Below are positions 1 to 8,056 of a DNA stretch of 38,782 nucleotides, piece after piece. The notes beneath the pieces are model-generated. The model was not told the DNA's origin, did no database searches, and was given only the letters and a program-made list of their open reading frames with translations. Numbering within the stretch: position 1 is the first letter of the stretch; each line of letters begins with the position of its first letter. The DNA is from VBAS01 sp964508655 (GTDB lineage Bacteria; Bacteroidota; Bacteroidia; Chitinophagales; Chitinophagaceae), in NCBI GenBank assembly GCA_964508655.1, contig CAZDUO010000033.1, positions 1-38,782 on the forward strand, written 5' to 3'. The position numbers were made by a program, and so were the translations under genes.

Positions 1-439
1 ATTTAATATTGGTGCAGAGTGAGTTTGTACGCACCATGGTTTCCAATGCTTTTATATGCATGTAAAACTGCCCCTTGTCGTCGCAGGCGCCGCGGGCAAA
101 AATTTTTCCGTCTTTGATTACCGGGTCAAAGGGTCCGCTGTGCCAAAGTTCCAGCGGGTCGGGCGGCTGCACATCGTAATGGCCATATACCAGTACGGTG
201 GGTTTCGAAGGGTCAATGATTTTTTCACCATACACTACCGGGTGACCGGCCGTAGGAAAAACTTCAGCTTTACCGGCGCCGGCTTCCAGCAGTCTTTGTT
301 TTACTGCTTCGGCGCAGCGTACCATATCCGTTTTGTGTTCATTTCTTGCACTTACGCTGGGTATGCGGAGCAGTTCGAGCAGTTCATCTAAAAAGCGGTC
401 TTTATTTTTTTGCTGAAATTCTTTCCAGGCCTGTGTCAT
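1..439 (-). CDS. M20-family dipeptidase, N-terminal part (cut by window edge)
   Basis: The reading frame starts at the ATG complementary to 437-439 and runs off the left edge, giving about 146 residues of the N-terminal half. M20 peptidases are zinc enzymes that hydrolyse dipeptides or related amide bonds in the cytoplasm. The first metal-site motif is visible as GHYDVQP near residue 87 (His ligand plus the catalytic-support Asp). The second is ARGACDDKGQ near residue 116-124, which carries the bridging metal Asp. Spacing and wording (VYGHYDVQPP, then DPLELW) match the CNDP/dipeptidase subgroup rather than ArgE or DapE, but substrate cannot be told from half a protein. A TATCTTCG promoter-like box lies 24 bases upstream. 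Confidence 0.9.
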   Translation of the reverse strand, partial: MTQAWKEFQQKNKDRFLDELLELLRIPSVSARNEHKTDMVRCAEAVKQRLLEAGAGKAEVFPTAGHPVVYGEKIIDPSKPTVLVYGHYDVQPPDPLELWHSGPFDPVIKDGKIFARGACDDKGQFYMHIKALETMVRTNSLCTNIK

Positions 440-462
440 AGTGTGCAGGGTTTTAAATCAGG

Positions 463-470
463 CGAAGATA
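463..470 (-). promoter_or_regulatory. Putative -7 box (TATCTTCG) for the M20 dipeptidase gene
   Basis: On the minus strand TATCTTCG matches the Bacteroidota -7 consensus TAnnTTTG with one mismatch. The identical octamer precedes rpsP and cysH in this window. A TTG lies 22 bases upstream, slightly longer than the spacing at those two genes. Confidence 0.4.
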
Positions 471-518
471 AGGATTAGCGTCTATTGCATTTCAACCCGG
501 TTTTGCCTGCGGTAAAAA

Positions 519-1277
519 TCAATTACGGATAACGGGGCAGTCGAACCGGTTTCTTTTGCCGAAAGAATAAATGAGACCAACAGTGAGTGAATGATAATGA
601 TCATTGCGGTCAGGATTGGCCGCCTGGCTGAAGCCGTCGAGATAATCAGTGCCGGTAAGGCGGTAAGACGCTTCGAGGGTGAAAGAAAGTTTTTCAGAAA
701 TACCATAACGCACCCCGGCACCTGCCGGTACAACCAAAATTGTTTTTGGCACAGCCCGGTTGATATCGGCAGCCAGCCCGTTTAATACGGAAGGTTGAGT
801 TGCAAAATGTGAAGTATTGAACCGGCTCCAGTCTCTTTTTATTCTTAAAAAAGAAACACCTATACCCCCGAAAACATAAGGACTGAAATTGATGATGCCC
901 GCTTCGTTCGGATTCAGACCGGTGAGGTGCCACAGCACCTGGCCACTCAATTCGGTTACCGGGGTTTTAAAATTAAAATTCCGCTGTTGCCGCCATGCAG
1001 GTACTTCATATTTGCCATCATCGCCTTTGAGACGGCCACGGATCAACTGCAGCCGCAGGGCAAGTGAGCGGTTCAGGTTTCTTGTGCCCGAAATACCAAA
1101 GCCGGGTTTCATGGTATTAAAGGCGCCAAGCTGGTTTGGTGTCAGGTCGCCCTGGTACACAAACACGCCGGCATGAATGCCGATTTCATATTTCGGAATT
1201 AAGGATGACTGGCTTTTTGCAAAAGAAAACGGGAGCAGGAACCAACAGAAAGCTGAGAAAGCACGGACTGTCTTCAT
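519..1277 (-). CDS. Outer-membrane beta-barrel protein, DUF6089-like
   Basis: The protein has about 252 residues. It starts with a signal peptide (MKTVRAFSAFCWFLLPFSF, cleavage probably near AKSQ). An in-frame ATG six codons upstream (1293-1295) is possible, but the start used here gives the normal signal peptide. After the signal come alternating hydrophobic and polar stretches and glycine-aromatic turns such as YEIGIHAGVFVYQGDL, PYVFGGIGVSF and VVPAGAGVRYGI. The protein ends in a strand-like YHSLTVGLIYSFG, as expected for a small outer-membrane barrel. The pattern resembles DUF6089/porin-family proteins of Bacteroidota. Family assignment is from memory of the pattern; its cargo or partner is unknown. 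It stands alone between the dipeptidase and dinB, all on the minus strand. Confidence 0.75.
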   Translation of the reverse strand: MKTVRAFSAFCWFLLPFSFAKSQSSLIPKYEIGIHAGVFVYQGDLTPNQLGAFNTMKPGFGISGTRNLNRSLALRLQLIRGRLKGDDGKYEVPAWRQQRNFNFKTPVTELSGQVLWHLTGLNPNEAGIINFSPYVFGGIGVSFLRIKRDWSRFNTSHFATQPSVLNGLAADINRAVPKTILVVPAGAGVRYGISEKLSFTLEASYRLTGTDYLDGFSQAANPDRNDHYHSLTVGLIYSFGKRNRFDCPVIRN

Positions 1278-1541
1278 GGTAGTGGTTTTAAACATAAAAA
1301 GAGTAATGGCAAAAACGGAATTTGCCTTTTTGGGTTTTTCAATAATGTCGTTGCGTGTAGAAATTAACTCAATGGTGGTGGGAATGAGCTATTGATTCTT
1401 TTTTTTTATCCGGGTTTAATGAACTGCAAAAATTCTGCCTTGTTTTTCCTGTGCTGAAATACCTGGTCCTGGATATTTAGTAGCAACAGTGCAGATGAGT
1501 GATTGTTAAAAAAGAGGTAAGAATTTTTTTAAAACAATTGC

Positions 1542-2708
1542 TTACTCCTCATCCTGTTTTGGTTTTGATATCACGGCCTTGGTCACCGATTTGCTGCCAA
1601 ACCGGTCTTTGATGTTGTCCACAGCTTTGTAGAGCTGGAGTTTTTCTACTTTGTTATCAAATAAACTCATCTGCAGGGTAAAGGGAATGAGCTGGCTGAA
1701 GCGAACGCCGAGCAGCCTTACCGGCCGGCCTTTCTGGTAAGCTTTGTTGAAAATATCTTTTGCCTTTGCAATCAGTTCATCGTCGAGGGCGGTGTAATCA
1801 ATCACTTCCTGGCGGGTGATGGTTTCAAAATCGGAGTAGCGGATTTTCACCGTCACGCAACCGGTAAGTTTTTCATCTTCACGCAGGCCGTAGCAGGTTT
1901 TTTCTGTCAACCGTACCAGTTCCTTGTGTAGAAAATCTATTTCGGTGTAGTCTTTATCAAACGTGTTTTCGTGGCTCATGCTTTTTTGTTCCCAGTCGGT
2001 CACCACTTCGGCGCTGCCGATACCGTGGGCTTTGCGCCACAGGCTTTCGCCCCATTTGCCGAGATGCTTTTCAAGAAAATCGGGCGTTGATTTTGCCAGG
2101 TCTTCAATTTTATAAAAACCGAGTGATTTCAGTTTGATTTCTGTTTCCTTTCCCACGCCGTTTATTTTTTCTACGGCAAGCGGCCACAGAAACTCTTTTT
2201 CTTTTCCGTGCGGTATTTCCAGAAAACCGTTTGGCTTGGCTTCGTTGGTGGCCATTTTGCTGATGAACCTGGCTGAAGATATCCCGGCGGAAATGGGAAG
2301 CCCGGTTTTTTCAATTATCTCTTTGCGCAGCTGCTGTGTGTATTTGCTCACGCCGAAAAATTTGTCCATACCGGTAAGGTCAATATAAAATTCATCAATG
2401 CTGGCTTTTTCAAACAGCGGAACTTTGGCGGCGATGATGTCTGTGACCCAGCGGGAATATTTGCTGTACTGGTCGCGGCTGGCACTGGTGACGATGGCCT
2501 GCGGGCAAAGCTGCAGGGCTCTCTTCATCGGCATGGCGCTGTGAATGCCAAACTTCCTGGCTTCATAACTGCAGGCGGCTACCACGCCCCTTTCATACCC
2601 ACCCACAAGCACGGGTTTTCCTTTGAGCGAAGGGTTGTTGAGAATTTCAACTGACACAAAAAAGGAGTCGAGGTCGAAATGGGCGATATATTTGAGAGGC
2701 TCCGGCAC
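1542..2708 (-). CDS. dinB: DNA polymerase IV (Y-family translesion polymerase)
   Basis: This 388-residue protein has the full length of a DinB enzyme, which copies past damaged DNA with low fidelity. Palm metal ligands are visible as HFDLDSFF (Asp12) and SIDEFYID (Asp105, Glu106). The steric-gate aromatic region FFVSVE and the YxxR-like SYEARKFGI are intact. Helix-hairpin-helix wording follows (INGVGKETEIKLKSLGF). The little-finger domain occupies roughly residues 240-345. QMSLF at 346-350 fits a beta-clamp binding motif. The start is followed directly by MPEPLKYIAHFDLD, normal for the family. A TAACTTTG -7 box ends only four bases upstream of the ATG, so its message may be leaderless. It lies 142 bases downstream of rimM in the same direction. 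Confidence 0.96.
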   Translation of the reverse strand: MPEPLKYIAHFDLDSFFVSVEILNNPSLKGKPVLVGGYERGVVAACSYEARKFGIHSAMPMKRALQLCPQAIVTSASRDQYSKYSRWVTDIIAAKVPLFEKASIDEFYIDLTGMDKFFGVSKYTQQLRKEIIEKTGLPISAGISSARFISKMATNEAKPNGFLEIPHGKEKEFLWPLAVEKINGVGKETEIKLKSLGFYKIEDLAKSTPDFLEKHLGKWGESLWRKAHGIGSAEVVTDWEQKSMSHENTFDKDYTEIDFLHKELVRLTEKTCYGLREDEKLTGCVTVKIRYSDFETITRQEVIDYTALDDELIAKAKDIFNKAYQKGRPVRLLGVRFSQLIPFTLQMSLFDNKVEKLQLYKAVDNIKDRFGSKSVTKAVISKPKQDEE

Positions 2709-2712
2709 GGTT

Positions 2713-2720
2713 CAAAGTTA
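2713..2720 (-). promoter_or_regulatory. Putative -7 box (TAACTTTG) abutting the dinB start
   Basis: The minus-strand octamer TAACTTTG is a perfect TAnnTTTG match. A TTG lies 17 bases upstream of it. The box ends four bases before the dinB ATG, which would put transcription start at or next to the A of the start codon. Confidence 0.5.
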
Positions 2721-2760
2721 CTACAGTCAATAAGTGCCAAAAAACAAATTCCAAATTCCA

Positions 2761-2778
2761 TCACGATAGCTATCGGGA
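2761..2778. repeat. Interspersed 18-bp palindrome, copy 1 (one mismatch)
   Basis: TCACGATAGCTATCGGGA is a near-perfect palindrome in the rimM-dinB gap. It shares the TCCCGAT...ATCGGGA arms with the perfect 18-bp palindrome at 14904-14921, and both are followed by GAC(C/T)AAA-type AT-rich sequence. Confidence 0.6.
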
Positions 2779-2850
2779 CCAAATAAATTTCAAATCGGAA
2801 ATAATAAGTAATAGGAACGATTTTTTAAATCAGCAATCATTTCATTCCGG

Positions 2851-3372
2851 TCAATCATGATTTAGATAAATGTCAATCAATCCTTCCGGCAGCGCCACCA
2901 TCACTTCTTTCTTCTTATGGTCAATCTTTTTTAGAAAAATTTCATTCACCGGCACCAGCACTTCTTTATTGTTCCACTCAATGCGGCAGAGCAACTGGTG
3001 CGGCTGTTCAATTACTTCCAGTATTTCGCCCAGCCGGTCTTTATTATTAATAATGGTGTAGCCCAGCAGGTTGGCAGGAGAAGTTTTTGTGGCAAGGCGT
3101 TTAAAGTCTTCTTCCCGCAGCCAGATTTCTTTTTGTGCAAGTTTGACTGCTTCTTCTCTTGTATTCACGCCTTCCAGTTTCAGATAAACTTCCGTGTAGG
3201 ATTTTGCTTTTGCACGTTCAATAAACCAGGGCAAAAAAGAATCTTTCCTGTCTTCGATGAATATTGCTTTGAGGTCTTTCAACGAAGTTTTCCTGCCGAG
3301 TTCATGTTTCAGAACCAGCTCACCTTTTAAGCCGTAAACGGCGACAAGTTTTCCTGCTTTGTAGTAGTTCAT
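2851..3372 (-). CDS. rimM: Ribosome maturation factor RimM
   Basis: The protein has 173 residues from the ATG complementary to 3370-3372. Open frame continues 50 codons upstream, but that part is unrelated sequence containing a GC-rich repeat, while RimM proteins begin as here with MNYYKAGKLVAVYGLKGE. RimM binds ribosomal protein S19 and helps the 30S head mature. The N-terminal barrel (residues 1-85: GLKGELVLKHEL, FIEDRKDSFLPWFIE) is followed by the C-terminal PRC-barrel (LLGYTIINNKDRLGEILEVIEQ, CRIEWNNKEVLVPVNEIFLKKID, ending VALPEGLIDIYLN). It lies 251 bases downstream of rpsP in the same direction, the usual pairing, but a terminator lies between them, and trmD and rplS do not follow. Confidence 0.95.
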   Translation of the reverse strand: MNYYKAGKLVAVYGLKGELVLKHELGRKTSLKDLKAIFIEDRKDSFLPWFIERAKAKSYTEVYLKLEGVNTREEAVKLAQKEIWLREEDFKRLATKTSPANLLGYTIINNKDRLGEILEVIEQPHQLLCRIEWNNKEVLVPVNEIFLKKIDHKKKEVMVALPEGLIDIYLNHD

Positions 3373-3373
3373 G

Positions 3374-3392
3374 CCTCCGGCCCCTGAAGGGG
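3374..3392 (-). repeat. GC-rich palindromic element, copy 1 (before rimM)
   Basis: On the minus strand this reads CCCCTTCAGGGGCCGGAGG and ends one base before the rimM ATG. It matches the core-plus-G-tail layout of the elements at 15453, 33852 and 35119. Confidence 0.65.
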
Positions 3393-3568
3393 AATTTTGC
3401 ATCACCCCGCTTTTCAGGGAAAAGATTTTTTTTATTGCTGAATAGAATTGTTGCAGTACAAGTGAGTGACACAACGGAAGCCTGATAGTAGTACCGCCGC
3501 CGGTCACATCATCTTCACACAAATCTGGTTAAAAGACTTTATATAAAAAAGAAGGATAAAACCGGGGC

Positions 3569-3597
3569 AAAAAAAATCCTGGTCCATCGGCCAGGAT
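3569..3597 (-). terminator. Intrinsic terminator downstream of rpsP
   Basis: On the minus strand a perfect 7-bp stem (ATCCTGG / CCAGGAT) with an 8-base loop is followed by eight T residues. It lies 27 bases after the rpsP stop and would reduce read-through into rimM. Confidence 0.85.
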
Positions 3598-3623
3598 TCA
3601 GTACGTTCGGAAAACGGATAGCG

Positions 3624-4064
3624 TCAGGATTCGTCGCCTTTCTTTTCAGGTCTTCTTTGCGGACGACCGCCCTGCGGCCTGCGGCCACGGCGGTTACGCA
3701 TCGCTTCTTCCTGGCGTTTTTTTATTTGCGCTTCATGCTCGCTGAACCATTTCTGGAATTTTTCCATGGCGGTAGCTTCGTCAAACAGACCGAGCTTGAC
3801 GCCACGCAGCAGGTGCTTGAGGTACAACACACCCTTATAACTCAGAATGCGTCGAACCGTGTCGGTAGGCTGGGCGCCTTTGTTCAGCCAGTCGAGGGCA
3901 CGCTGCCTGTCGAGCTGAATGGTGGCCGGCATGGTGAGCGGATTGTAAGTTCCAAGTTTCTGGATGAATTTCCCGTCGCGGGGGCTGCGGGCATCGGCAA
4001 CTACGATGAAGTAGAACGGTCTCTTTTTAGAGCCGTGGCGCTGGAGTCGGATTTTTACTGACAT
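3624..4064 (-). CDS. rpsP: 30S ribosomal protein S16
   Basis: The protein has 146 residues from the ATG complementary to 4062-4064. Open frame extends 72 codons further upstream, but S16 proteins begin MSVKIRLQRHGSKKRPFY, exactly as at this start. The S16 core (KIRLQRHGSKKRPFYFIVVADAR, GKFIQKLGTYNP, ALDWLNKGAQPTDTVRRIL) fills the first 85 residues. A lysine/arginine/glycine-rich C-terminal tail (RNRRGRRPQGGRPQRRP) makes it longer than the roughly 80-residue E. coli protein, as is common in Bacteroidota. S16 stabilises the body of the 30S subunit. It has a TTG-N20-TATCTTCG promoter upstream and an intrinsic terminator downstream. Confidence 0.96.
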   Translation of the reverse strand: MSVKIRLQRHGSKKRPFYFIVVADARSPRDGKFIQKLGTYNPLTMPATIQLDRQRALDWLNKGAQPTDTVRRILSYKGVLYLKHLLRGVKLGLFDEATAMEKFQKWFSEHEAQIKKRQEEAMRNRRGRRPQGGRPQRRPEKKGDES

Positions 4065-4127
4065 CTTAAATAGAAATTTAATGTCGTGAACAAATATTGT
4101 TTCAAACCCCGGTAGACACCGGAAGGG

Positions 4128-4158
4128 CGAAGATAAGCAGGGGGCGGGAGATTGCCAA
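4128..4158 (-). promoter_or_regulatory. Putative promoter of rpsP (TTG-N20-TATCTTCG)
   Basis: On the minus strand TTG (complement of 4156-4158) is followed after exactly 20 bases by TATCTTCG (complement of 4128-4135). This is the same pair and spacing as in front of cysH. It lies about 64 bases upstream of the rpsP ATG. Confidence 0.6.
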
Positions 4159-4664
4159 GTAAGAACATTTTTAAGGCCCGGGAAAAGGCACGAGAATAAT
4201 GAACAAGGAATAAAGAAAGAAGAATGATGAATTTTTAGAGGCCGGCTGAAAATACTCTGATTTGGCTTCTGTTGCGACACCCGTCCGACCGGCTCATCCG
4301 GGCGGGCTCCATCCAGGGTTCTGGTCCTTGATTAAGCAATGTTAGATCCCGGGTATCCGGATCTGTTAATTTGGTAATAATGTGAATAAACGAAATCAAA
4401 ACCTTAATACCTTATAAGAAAAGTCATCATGAAAATCGAATACAATAATCTTTACACGTATTTTATTTTTAGAACACAGAACCGCCTTCCTTCGATTCCT
4501 GGATAAAGGAAACTGATTGCTTAATAAAGAATTTGGCATTCGTCACATTCCACAGCAATTTGAAATATGAGTTAGTATTTTATTTACCCGGCCAATGCAC
4601 TTCCCCAAATGCATTAATTTCACATAACCTGAAATTTATTTCCCGGCTTTTCTTTTCTGCTGCG
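4159..4664. other. About 500 bases with no recognised gene
   Basis: I see no credible coding frame between the rpsP promoter and the gene at 4665. The stretch contains a GC-rich hairpin at 4280-4306 (CCCGTCCG ... CGGGCGGG, one mismatch) in otherwise AT-rich DNA, and a weaker inverted repeat at 4344-4364 (AGATCC ... GGATCT). No tRNA T-loop signature or other RNA-family signature was recognised. Confidence 0.5.
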
Positions 4665-5471
4665 ATGAGAAAATATTGCTTGCTTTTTCCACTCCTGGTT
4701 TGCTTTTTTGCCGGACTCGCCCAGCAAAAGATAAGCGGTCGTGTGCTGGATAAAGAAACCGGCGATGCCATTTCTTTTGCCTCTGTTGTTTATGGAAAGG
4801 GGCAGGGAATAATTACCGACACAGCAGGTAAATTTTCATTTACCCTTCGCAGGCAAATACGACAGAATGATTCCCTGCAGGTTTCCGCCATTGGTTTCCG
4901 CACTGAAAAAATTTCCATAAAGGATGTGCCCGGCTCCGGTAACATTCAGCTTACACAAACCGGCCAGCTGCTGCAGCAGGTAAAAGTGTTTGCTTCGCTG
5001 AAAGGCGATTACCGCAGGTTTGGTTATTACCGCGGGTGGAATGTAAAAAATGAAGGCGGCGAGATTGGCTATATTTTCGAATTACCCCGTAAAAAATTTC
5101 AGCTGGGCCTGGTGCAGGTAAAAATTAATCATAACTACGATACCTGCTGGCTGAAGTTGCACCTGCGGGATGTAGCTGCCGGTGGTCTCGGCCTGCCGGA
5201 AAATGAAGTGCTGAAAAGCGAAACTGTTTTACCTGCTACAATTCAATACGGCCTTGTGGAGTTCGATCTTGGCTGGCGGCACATATCACTGCCCACCTCC
5301 AGGCTTTATGTCGGTTTCGAACTGCTGCGCTGCGGCTGTTCTCAATCGGCTGCTCCTTCATTCTTTTTTATGGGCAATGAAGAAGGCCAGAATTTTTATA
5401 AGGAAACAGAAAAAGAAGTATGGAAACGGAGCGGTGATTACACAATCTATATCAGGATGCTGGTGAAATAA
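4665..5471 (+). CDS. Secreted protein with carboxypeptidase-like regulatory domain
   Basis: The protein has 268 residues from the ATG that opens a clear signal peptide (MRKYCLLFPLLVCFFAGLAQ). An open frame reaches back to 4533 but adds only unlikely leader residues. Directly after cleavage comes a CarboxypepD_reg-like beta-sandwich (QQKISGRVLDKETGDAISFA, then GIITDTAGKFSFTL and the LQVSAIGFRTEKI strand), about residues 22-105. This domain is usually found at the N-terminus of TonB-dependent receptors and other cell-surface proteins of Bacteroidota. The remaining 160 residues (IGYIFELPRKKFQLGLVQVKI onward) form a strand-rich region I do not recognise. There is no receptor barrel, so it is not a SusC protein. 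It may lie in one unit with the M28 peptidase 81 bases downstream. Confidence 0.8.
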   Translation: MRKYCLLFPLLVCFFAGLAQQKISGRVLDKETGDAISFASVVYGKGQGIITDTAGKFSFTLRRQIRQNDSLQVSAIGFRTEKISIKDVPGSGNIQLTQTGQLLQQVKVFASLKGDYRRFGYYRGWNVKNEGGEIGYIFELPRKKFQLGLVQVKINHNYDTCWLKLHLRDVAAGGLGLPENEVLKSETVLPATIQYGLVEFDLGWRHISLPTSRLYVGFELLRCGCSQSAAPSFFFMGNEEGQNFYKETEKEVWKRSGDYTIYIRMLVK

Positions 5472-5484
5472 GCCGGTGTTTATG

Positions 5485-5508
5485 TCCGCACATATATTTC
5501 CGTGCGGA
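5485..5508. repeat. 7-bp inverted repeat upstream of the M28 peptidase
   Basis: TCCGCAC, a 10-base loop, then GTGCGGA lies between the two secreted-protein genes. No T-tract follows on either strand, so it is not a classic terminator. It could be an operator or an RNA hairpin in the leader. Confidence 0.4.
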
Positions 5509-5552
5509 TGAAAAATAAAATCACTTACCTTTCATTTCTTAAAAACAATCTC

Positions 5553-7127
5553 ATGAGAAAATTCTTCTTCTTTTTTATCTGCGCTTCACTGTTCACTGTT
5601 CAGTTTGCCTTTGCACAGGAAGAAAAAGTGGATATGGAGATAGTGAAAAAAATCCGCCAGGAGGGACTTGATAATTCGCAGGTGATGCAAATAGCCATGT
5701 ATCTTACTGATGTCAGCGGCCCGCGGCTTACGGCCTCACCCGGGTATATGCGGGCGGCTAATTGGGCCAAAAATAAATTGAGCGAATGGGGTCTTGTAAA
5801 TGCAGCACTGGAGCCCTGGGGTGATTTTGGAAAAGGATGGGAGCAGCAGAAATGTTATGTGGCCATGACAGCTCCTTACTACAGCCCGCTGATTGCTATG
5901 CCCCGTGCATGGACGGCAGGCTCACCGGGTAAAAAGCCATTGAAAGGCGAAGTGATATTGGTAAAAGCAAAGGATACAGTAGAACTGATGAAATATGCCG
6001 GCACATTGAAAGGTAAAATTGTAATGACATGGTCGTCGGCGCAGTTGCGCCCATCGTTTGAAGCCGACGGGCAACGTATGGCCGATACTTCGCTTGAAAA
6101 AATGGCCAAAGCAGAACCGCGGCCGCAGCAGGGCAGGGGTCCGCAGCAGGGAAATAACCCGCAGGCGGGGCAGTTTATTCTGCAGCGAAGAATGAATGAT
6201 TTAATCAACAGGGAAAAACCCGCCTTGCTGCTTACCATGAATCAACGGGGAACTGACGGGACCATTTTTGTTAGCAGTGGTGGTTTTTATCATAAAGATT
6301 CGGCGGCCGCTCCGGCAAGCGTGGTGCTTTCATCCGATGACTACCTGCGCATTCAGCGATTGATAGAAGCCGGCATTCCGGTAACCCTGGAAGCCGATGT
6401 GAAAACAAAATTTTTTGATGAAGACCTGAAAGGTTATAATGTAATTGCCGAAATACCCGGCACCGATCCCACTTTGAAAGATGAACTGGTAATGCTGGGC
6501 GGGCACCTCGACAGCTGGCATGCATCTACCGGCGCCACCGATAACGCGGCAGGTTGTGCCGTGATGATGGAAGTAGTGAGGATATTAAAAGCCATCGGTT
6601 TTCAACCACGCCGCACCATACGCATTGCCTTGTGGAGCGGCGAAGAGCAGGGCTTGCACGGCAGCCGAAACTATGTGAAAAATCATTTTGCCGACCCGGC
6701 AAAAATGCAGCCGACAACTGAGCATGCCAAAGTATCGGCTTATTACAATCTTGATAATGGTACCGGAAAAGTCAGGGGTGTGTATTTGCAGGGAAACAAA
6801 GAAGCAGGTCCCATTTTTTCCAAATGGCTTGAACCATTCAAAGATCTTGGTGCGGGTACCATCACTATTAATAATACCGGCGGCACCGACCATTTGGCTT
6901 TCGATGCAGTGGGTATTCCCGGTTTCCAGTTTATACAAGACCCGATTGAGTATGATACAAGAACGCATCATACCAATATGGACAGCTACGACCACCTGGT
7001 GCCGGAAGATTTGAAACAGGCAGCCACTATCATTGCATCATTTGTTTACCACACGGCACAGCGGGATCAGAAGATTCCGAGAAAACCATTGCCGCAGGCG
7101 CAGGCAGCAGGTGGCAGGCCATTCTGA
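5553..7127 (+). CDS. Secreted M28-family zinc aminopeptidase
   Basis: The protein has 524 residues from the ATG that starts the signal peptide (MRKFFFFFICASLFTVQFAFAQ). GTG and ATG codons at 5502 and 5508 would add a cytoplasmic-looking tail and were not used. M28 peptidases remove N-terminal amino acids with two zinc ions. The ligand motifs occur in order: GGHLDSW (His, about residue 316), TGATDNAAG (bridging Asp), SGEEQGLHGS (catalytic Glu and Glu ligand), YYNLDNGTG (Asp) and THHTNMDSYDHL (His). The insert before the catalytic core (about residues 110-270) fits a PA-type domain and contains a Gln/Gly/Pro-rich loop (GRGPQQGNNPQAG). It probably acts in the periplasm. A hairpin plus T-tract follows the stop. 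Confidence 0.93.
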   Translation: MRKFFFFFICASLFTVQFAFAQEEKVDMEIVKKIRQEGLDNSQVMQIAMYLTDVSGPRLTASPGYMRAANWAKNKLSEWGLVNAALEPWGDFGKGWEQQKCYVAMTAPYYSPLIAMPRAWTAGSPGKKPLKGEVILVKAKDTVELMKYAGTLKGKIVMTWSSAQLRPSFEADGQRMADTSLEKMAKAEPRPQQGRGPQQGNNPQAGQFILQRRMNDLINREKPALLLTMNQRGTDGTIFVSSGGFYHKDSAAAPASVVLSSDDYLRIQRLIEAGIPVTLEADVKTKFFDEDLKGYNVIAEIPGTDPTLKDELVMLGGHLDSWHASTGATDNAAGCAVMMEVVRILKAIGFQPRRTIRIALWSGEEQGLHGSRNYVKNHFADPAKMQPTTEHAKVSAYYNLDNGTGKVRGVYLQGNKEAGPIFSKWLEPFKDLGAGTITINNTGGTDHLAFDAVGIPGFQFIQDPIEYDTRTHHTNMDSYDHLVPEDLKQAATIIASFVYHTAQRDQKIPRKPLPQAQAAGGRPF

Positions 7128-7152
7128 ACAGGTAAAGAACGTAAACGAATTT

Positions 7153-7185
7153 AAAGTGAAAGGATTTTTTCTTCTCACTTTTTTT
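7153..7185 (+). terminator. Terminator between the M28 gene and the convergent paralog gene
   Basis: AAAGTGA ... TCACTTT forms a 7-bp stem with a 15-base loop and runs into a T-tract. It lies 26 bases after the M28 stop. The reverse strand also ends in a short T-rich run, so it may work in both directions. Confidence 0.65.
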
Positions 7186-7218
7186 GTTTGCTGAAATAAT
7201 CAGTTTTTAATAATTCTC

Positions 7219-8013
7219 TTACTGAAGTGGGGTTTCCGGTTTTTCATAAATAAACCGCACCTGCGCATTTTTCCTTTCGGTAGAAGCCAGGTAGAGCTGG
7301 TATCTTTTTTTACCCGCTGTGATGATGAGCAACGCTGTGTTGGGCGGAATTTCTCCCATGTTTTCACCCACCATGGTTATTTCCTGTTCGGGATGCGAAC
7401 GATCAACCCTGATTTCAAGTGTTATTGGTTTGGCAGCCAGCCGTTGTTTCGACACAATAGGCTGGTTATTCAGTAAAACGGAAATAGTATCGCCGTCAAT
7501 CTGCGCATTGTCATAAAAATCGAGACGAATGATACCCGAGTCCACTTTTATTTCTTTGATGTGATTAAAATCTGACTCTGCCACTCTTGATAAAGTAATT
7601 CTGCCCGGCGGGCAGGTGGCATTATTATTCATTGTCACTCCACCCCAGTCGCCGGAAAGAAATTCATTTTTATCTTTCTTTACATAGGCAAGCGTATATT
7701 GCTTGATGCAGGGTATGCAGTCAGACGGCACATGAAACGTGAGCACCCTGAGTTCTTTTATGCTGAGCGATTTTTCTGCGGTATTATAGTCGCCGGCAAA
7801 TTCTTCCTTTACATAGTTGGTAAAACCGGAATAGTGATATGATGCGCCGCTGATTTTTGTACCTGTGATATGTATATACAGTTCGATATTATACACCCTG
7901 AAACAACCACCCGGCCCCTGGGTAAGGGTACCCCGCCAAACACCGTTCAGGTTTTGCGCGGCAGCCATCAGGCCAAGAGTGGAAAATAAAATGGTAAGGC
8001 GGCTTTTCTTCAT
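7219..8013 (-). CDS. Secreted protein of unknown function, short paralog of the neighbouring gene
   Basis: The protein has 264 residues. A signal peptide (MKKSRLTILFSTLGLMAAAQ) is followed by a beta-rich N-terminal domain opening NLNGVWRGTLTQG. This domain has a cysteine pair (DCIPC) and a third Cys (ATCPPG) placed as in the adjacent gene. The last 100 residues form a second domain whose signature is YDNAQIDGDTISVLLNNQP, then SKQRLAAKPITLEI and IPPNTALLIITAGKKRY, shared almost word for word with the neighbour. I recognise this C-terminal signature as recurrent in Bacteroidota secreted proteins but know no biochemical function. It is 43 bases downstream of the longer paralog and probably co-transcribed with it. 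Confidence 0.75.
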   Translation of the reverse strand: MKKSRLTILFSTLGLMAAAQNLNGVWRGTLTQGPGGCFRVYNIELYIHITGTKISGASYHYSGFTNYVKEEFAGDYNTAEKSLSIKELRVLTFHVPSDCIPCIKQYTLAYVKKDKNEFLSGDWGGVTMNNNATCPPGRITLSRVAESDFNHIKEIKVDSGIIRLDFYDNAQIDGDTISVLLNNQPIVSKQRLAAKPITLEIRVDRSHPEQEITMVGENMGEIPPNTALLIITAGKKRYQLYLASTERKNAQVRFIYEKPETPLQ

Positions 8014-8056
8014 CTGCCTGTAAATTATGTGAAATTATTAGACCGGATTTTTTTAA

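Noticed and set aside
56..391. Plus-strand open frame of 111 codons at the left edge
   Set aside because: It is the reverse reading of the M20 dipeptidase fragment, whose metal-binding motifs are clear on the minus strand.
1505..1541. AT-only hairpin after dinB as terminator
   Set aside because: The stem consists mainly of A and T runs with many alternative pairings and is too weak to call.
3373..3522. N-terminal extension of the rimM frame
   Set aside because: It has no RimM similarity and includes the GC-rich palindromic element; the family start follows it.
4065..4280. N-terminal extension of the rpsP frame
   Set aside because: S16 proteins start at MSVKIRL, and the extension lies across the predicted promoter.
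4260..4330. Possible tRNA in the gene-free stretch
   Set aside because: No T-loop GTTCGA-type sequence, acceptor stem or anticodon arm could be fitted on either strand.
5502..5552. GTG/ATG starts upstream of the M28 peptidase start
   Set aside because: They would place 15-17 polar residues before an otherwise ideal signal peptide, and the GTG lies within an inverted repeat.
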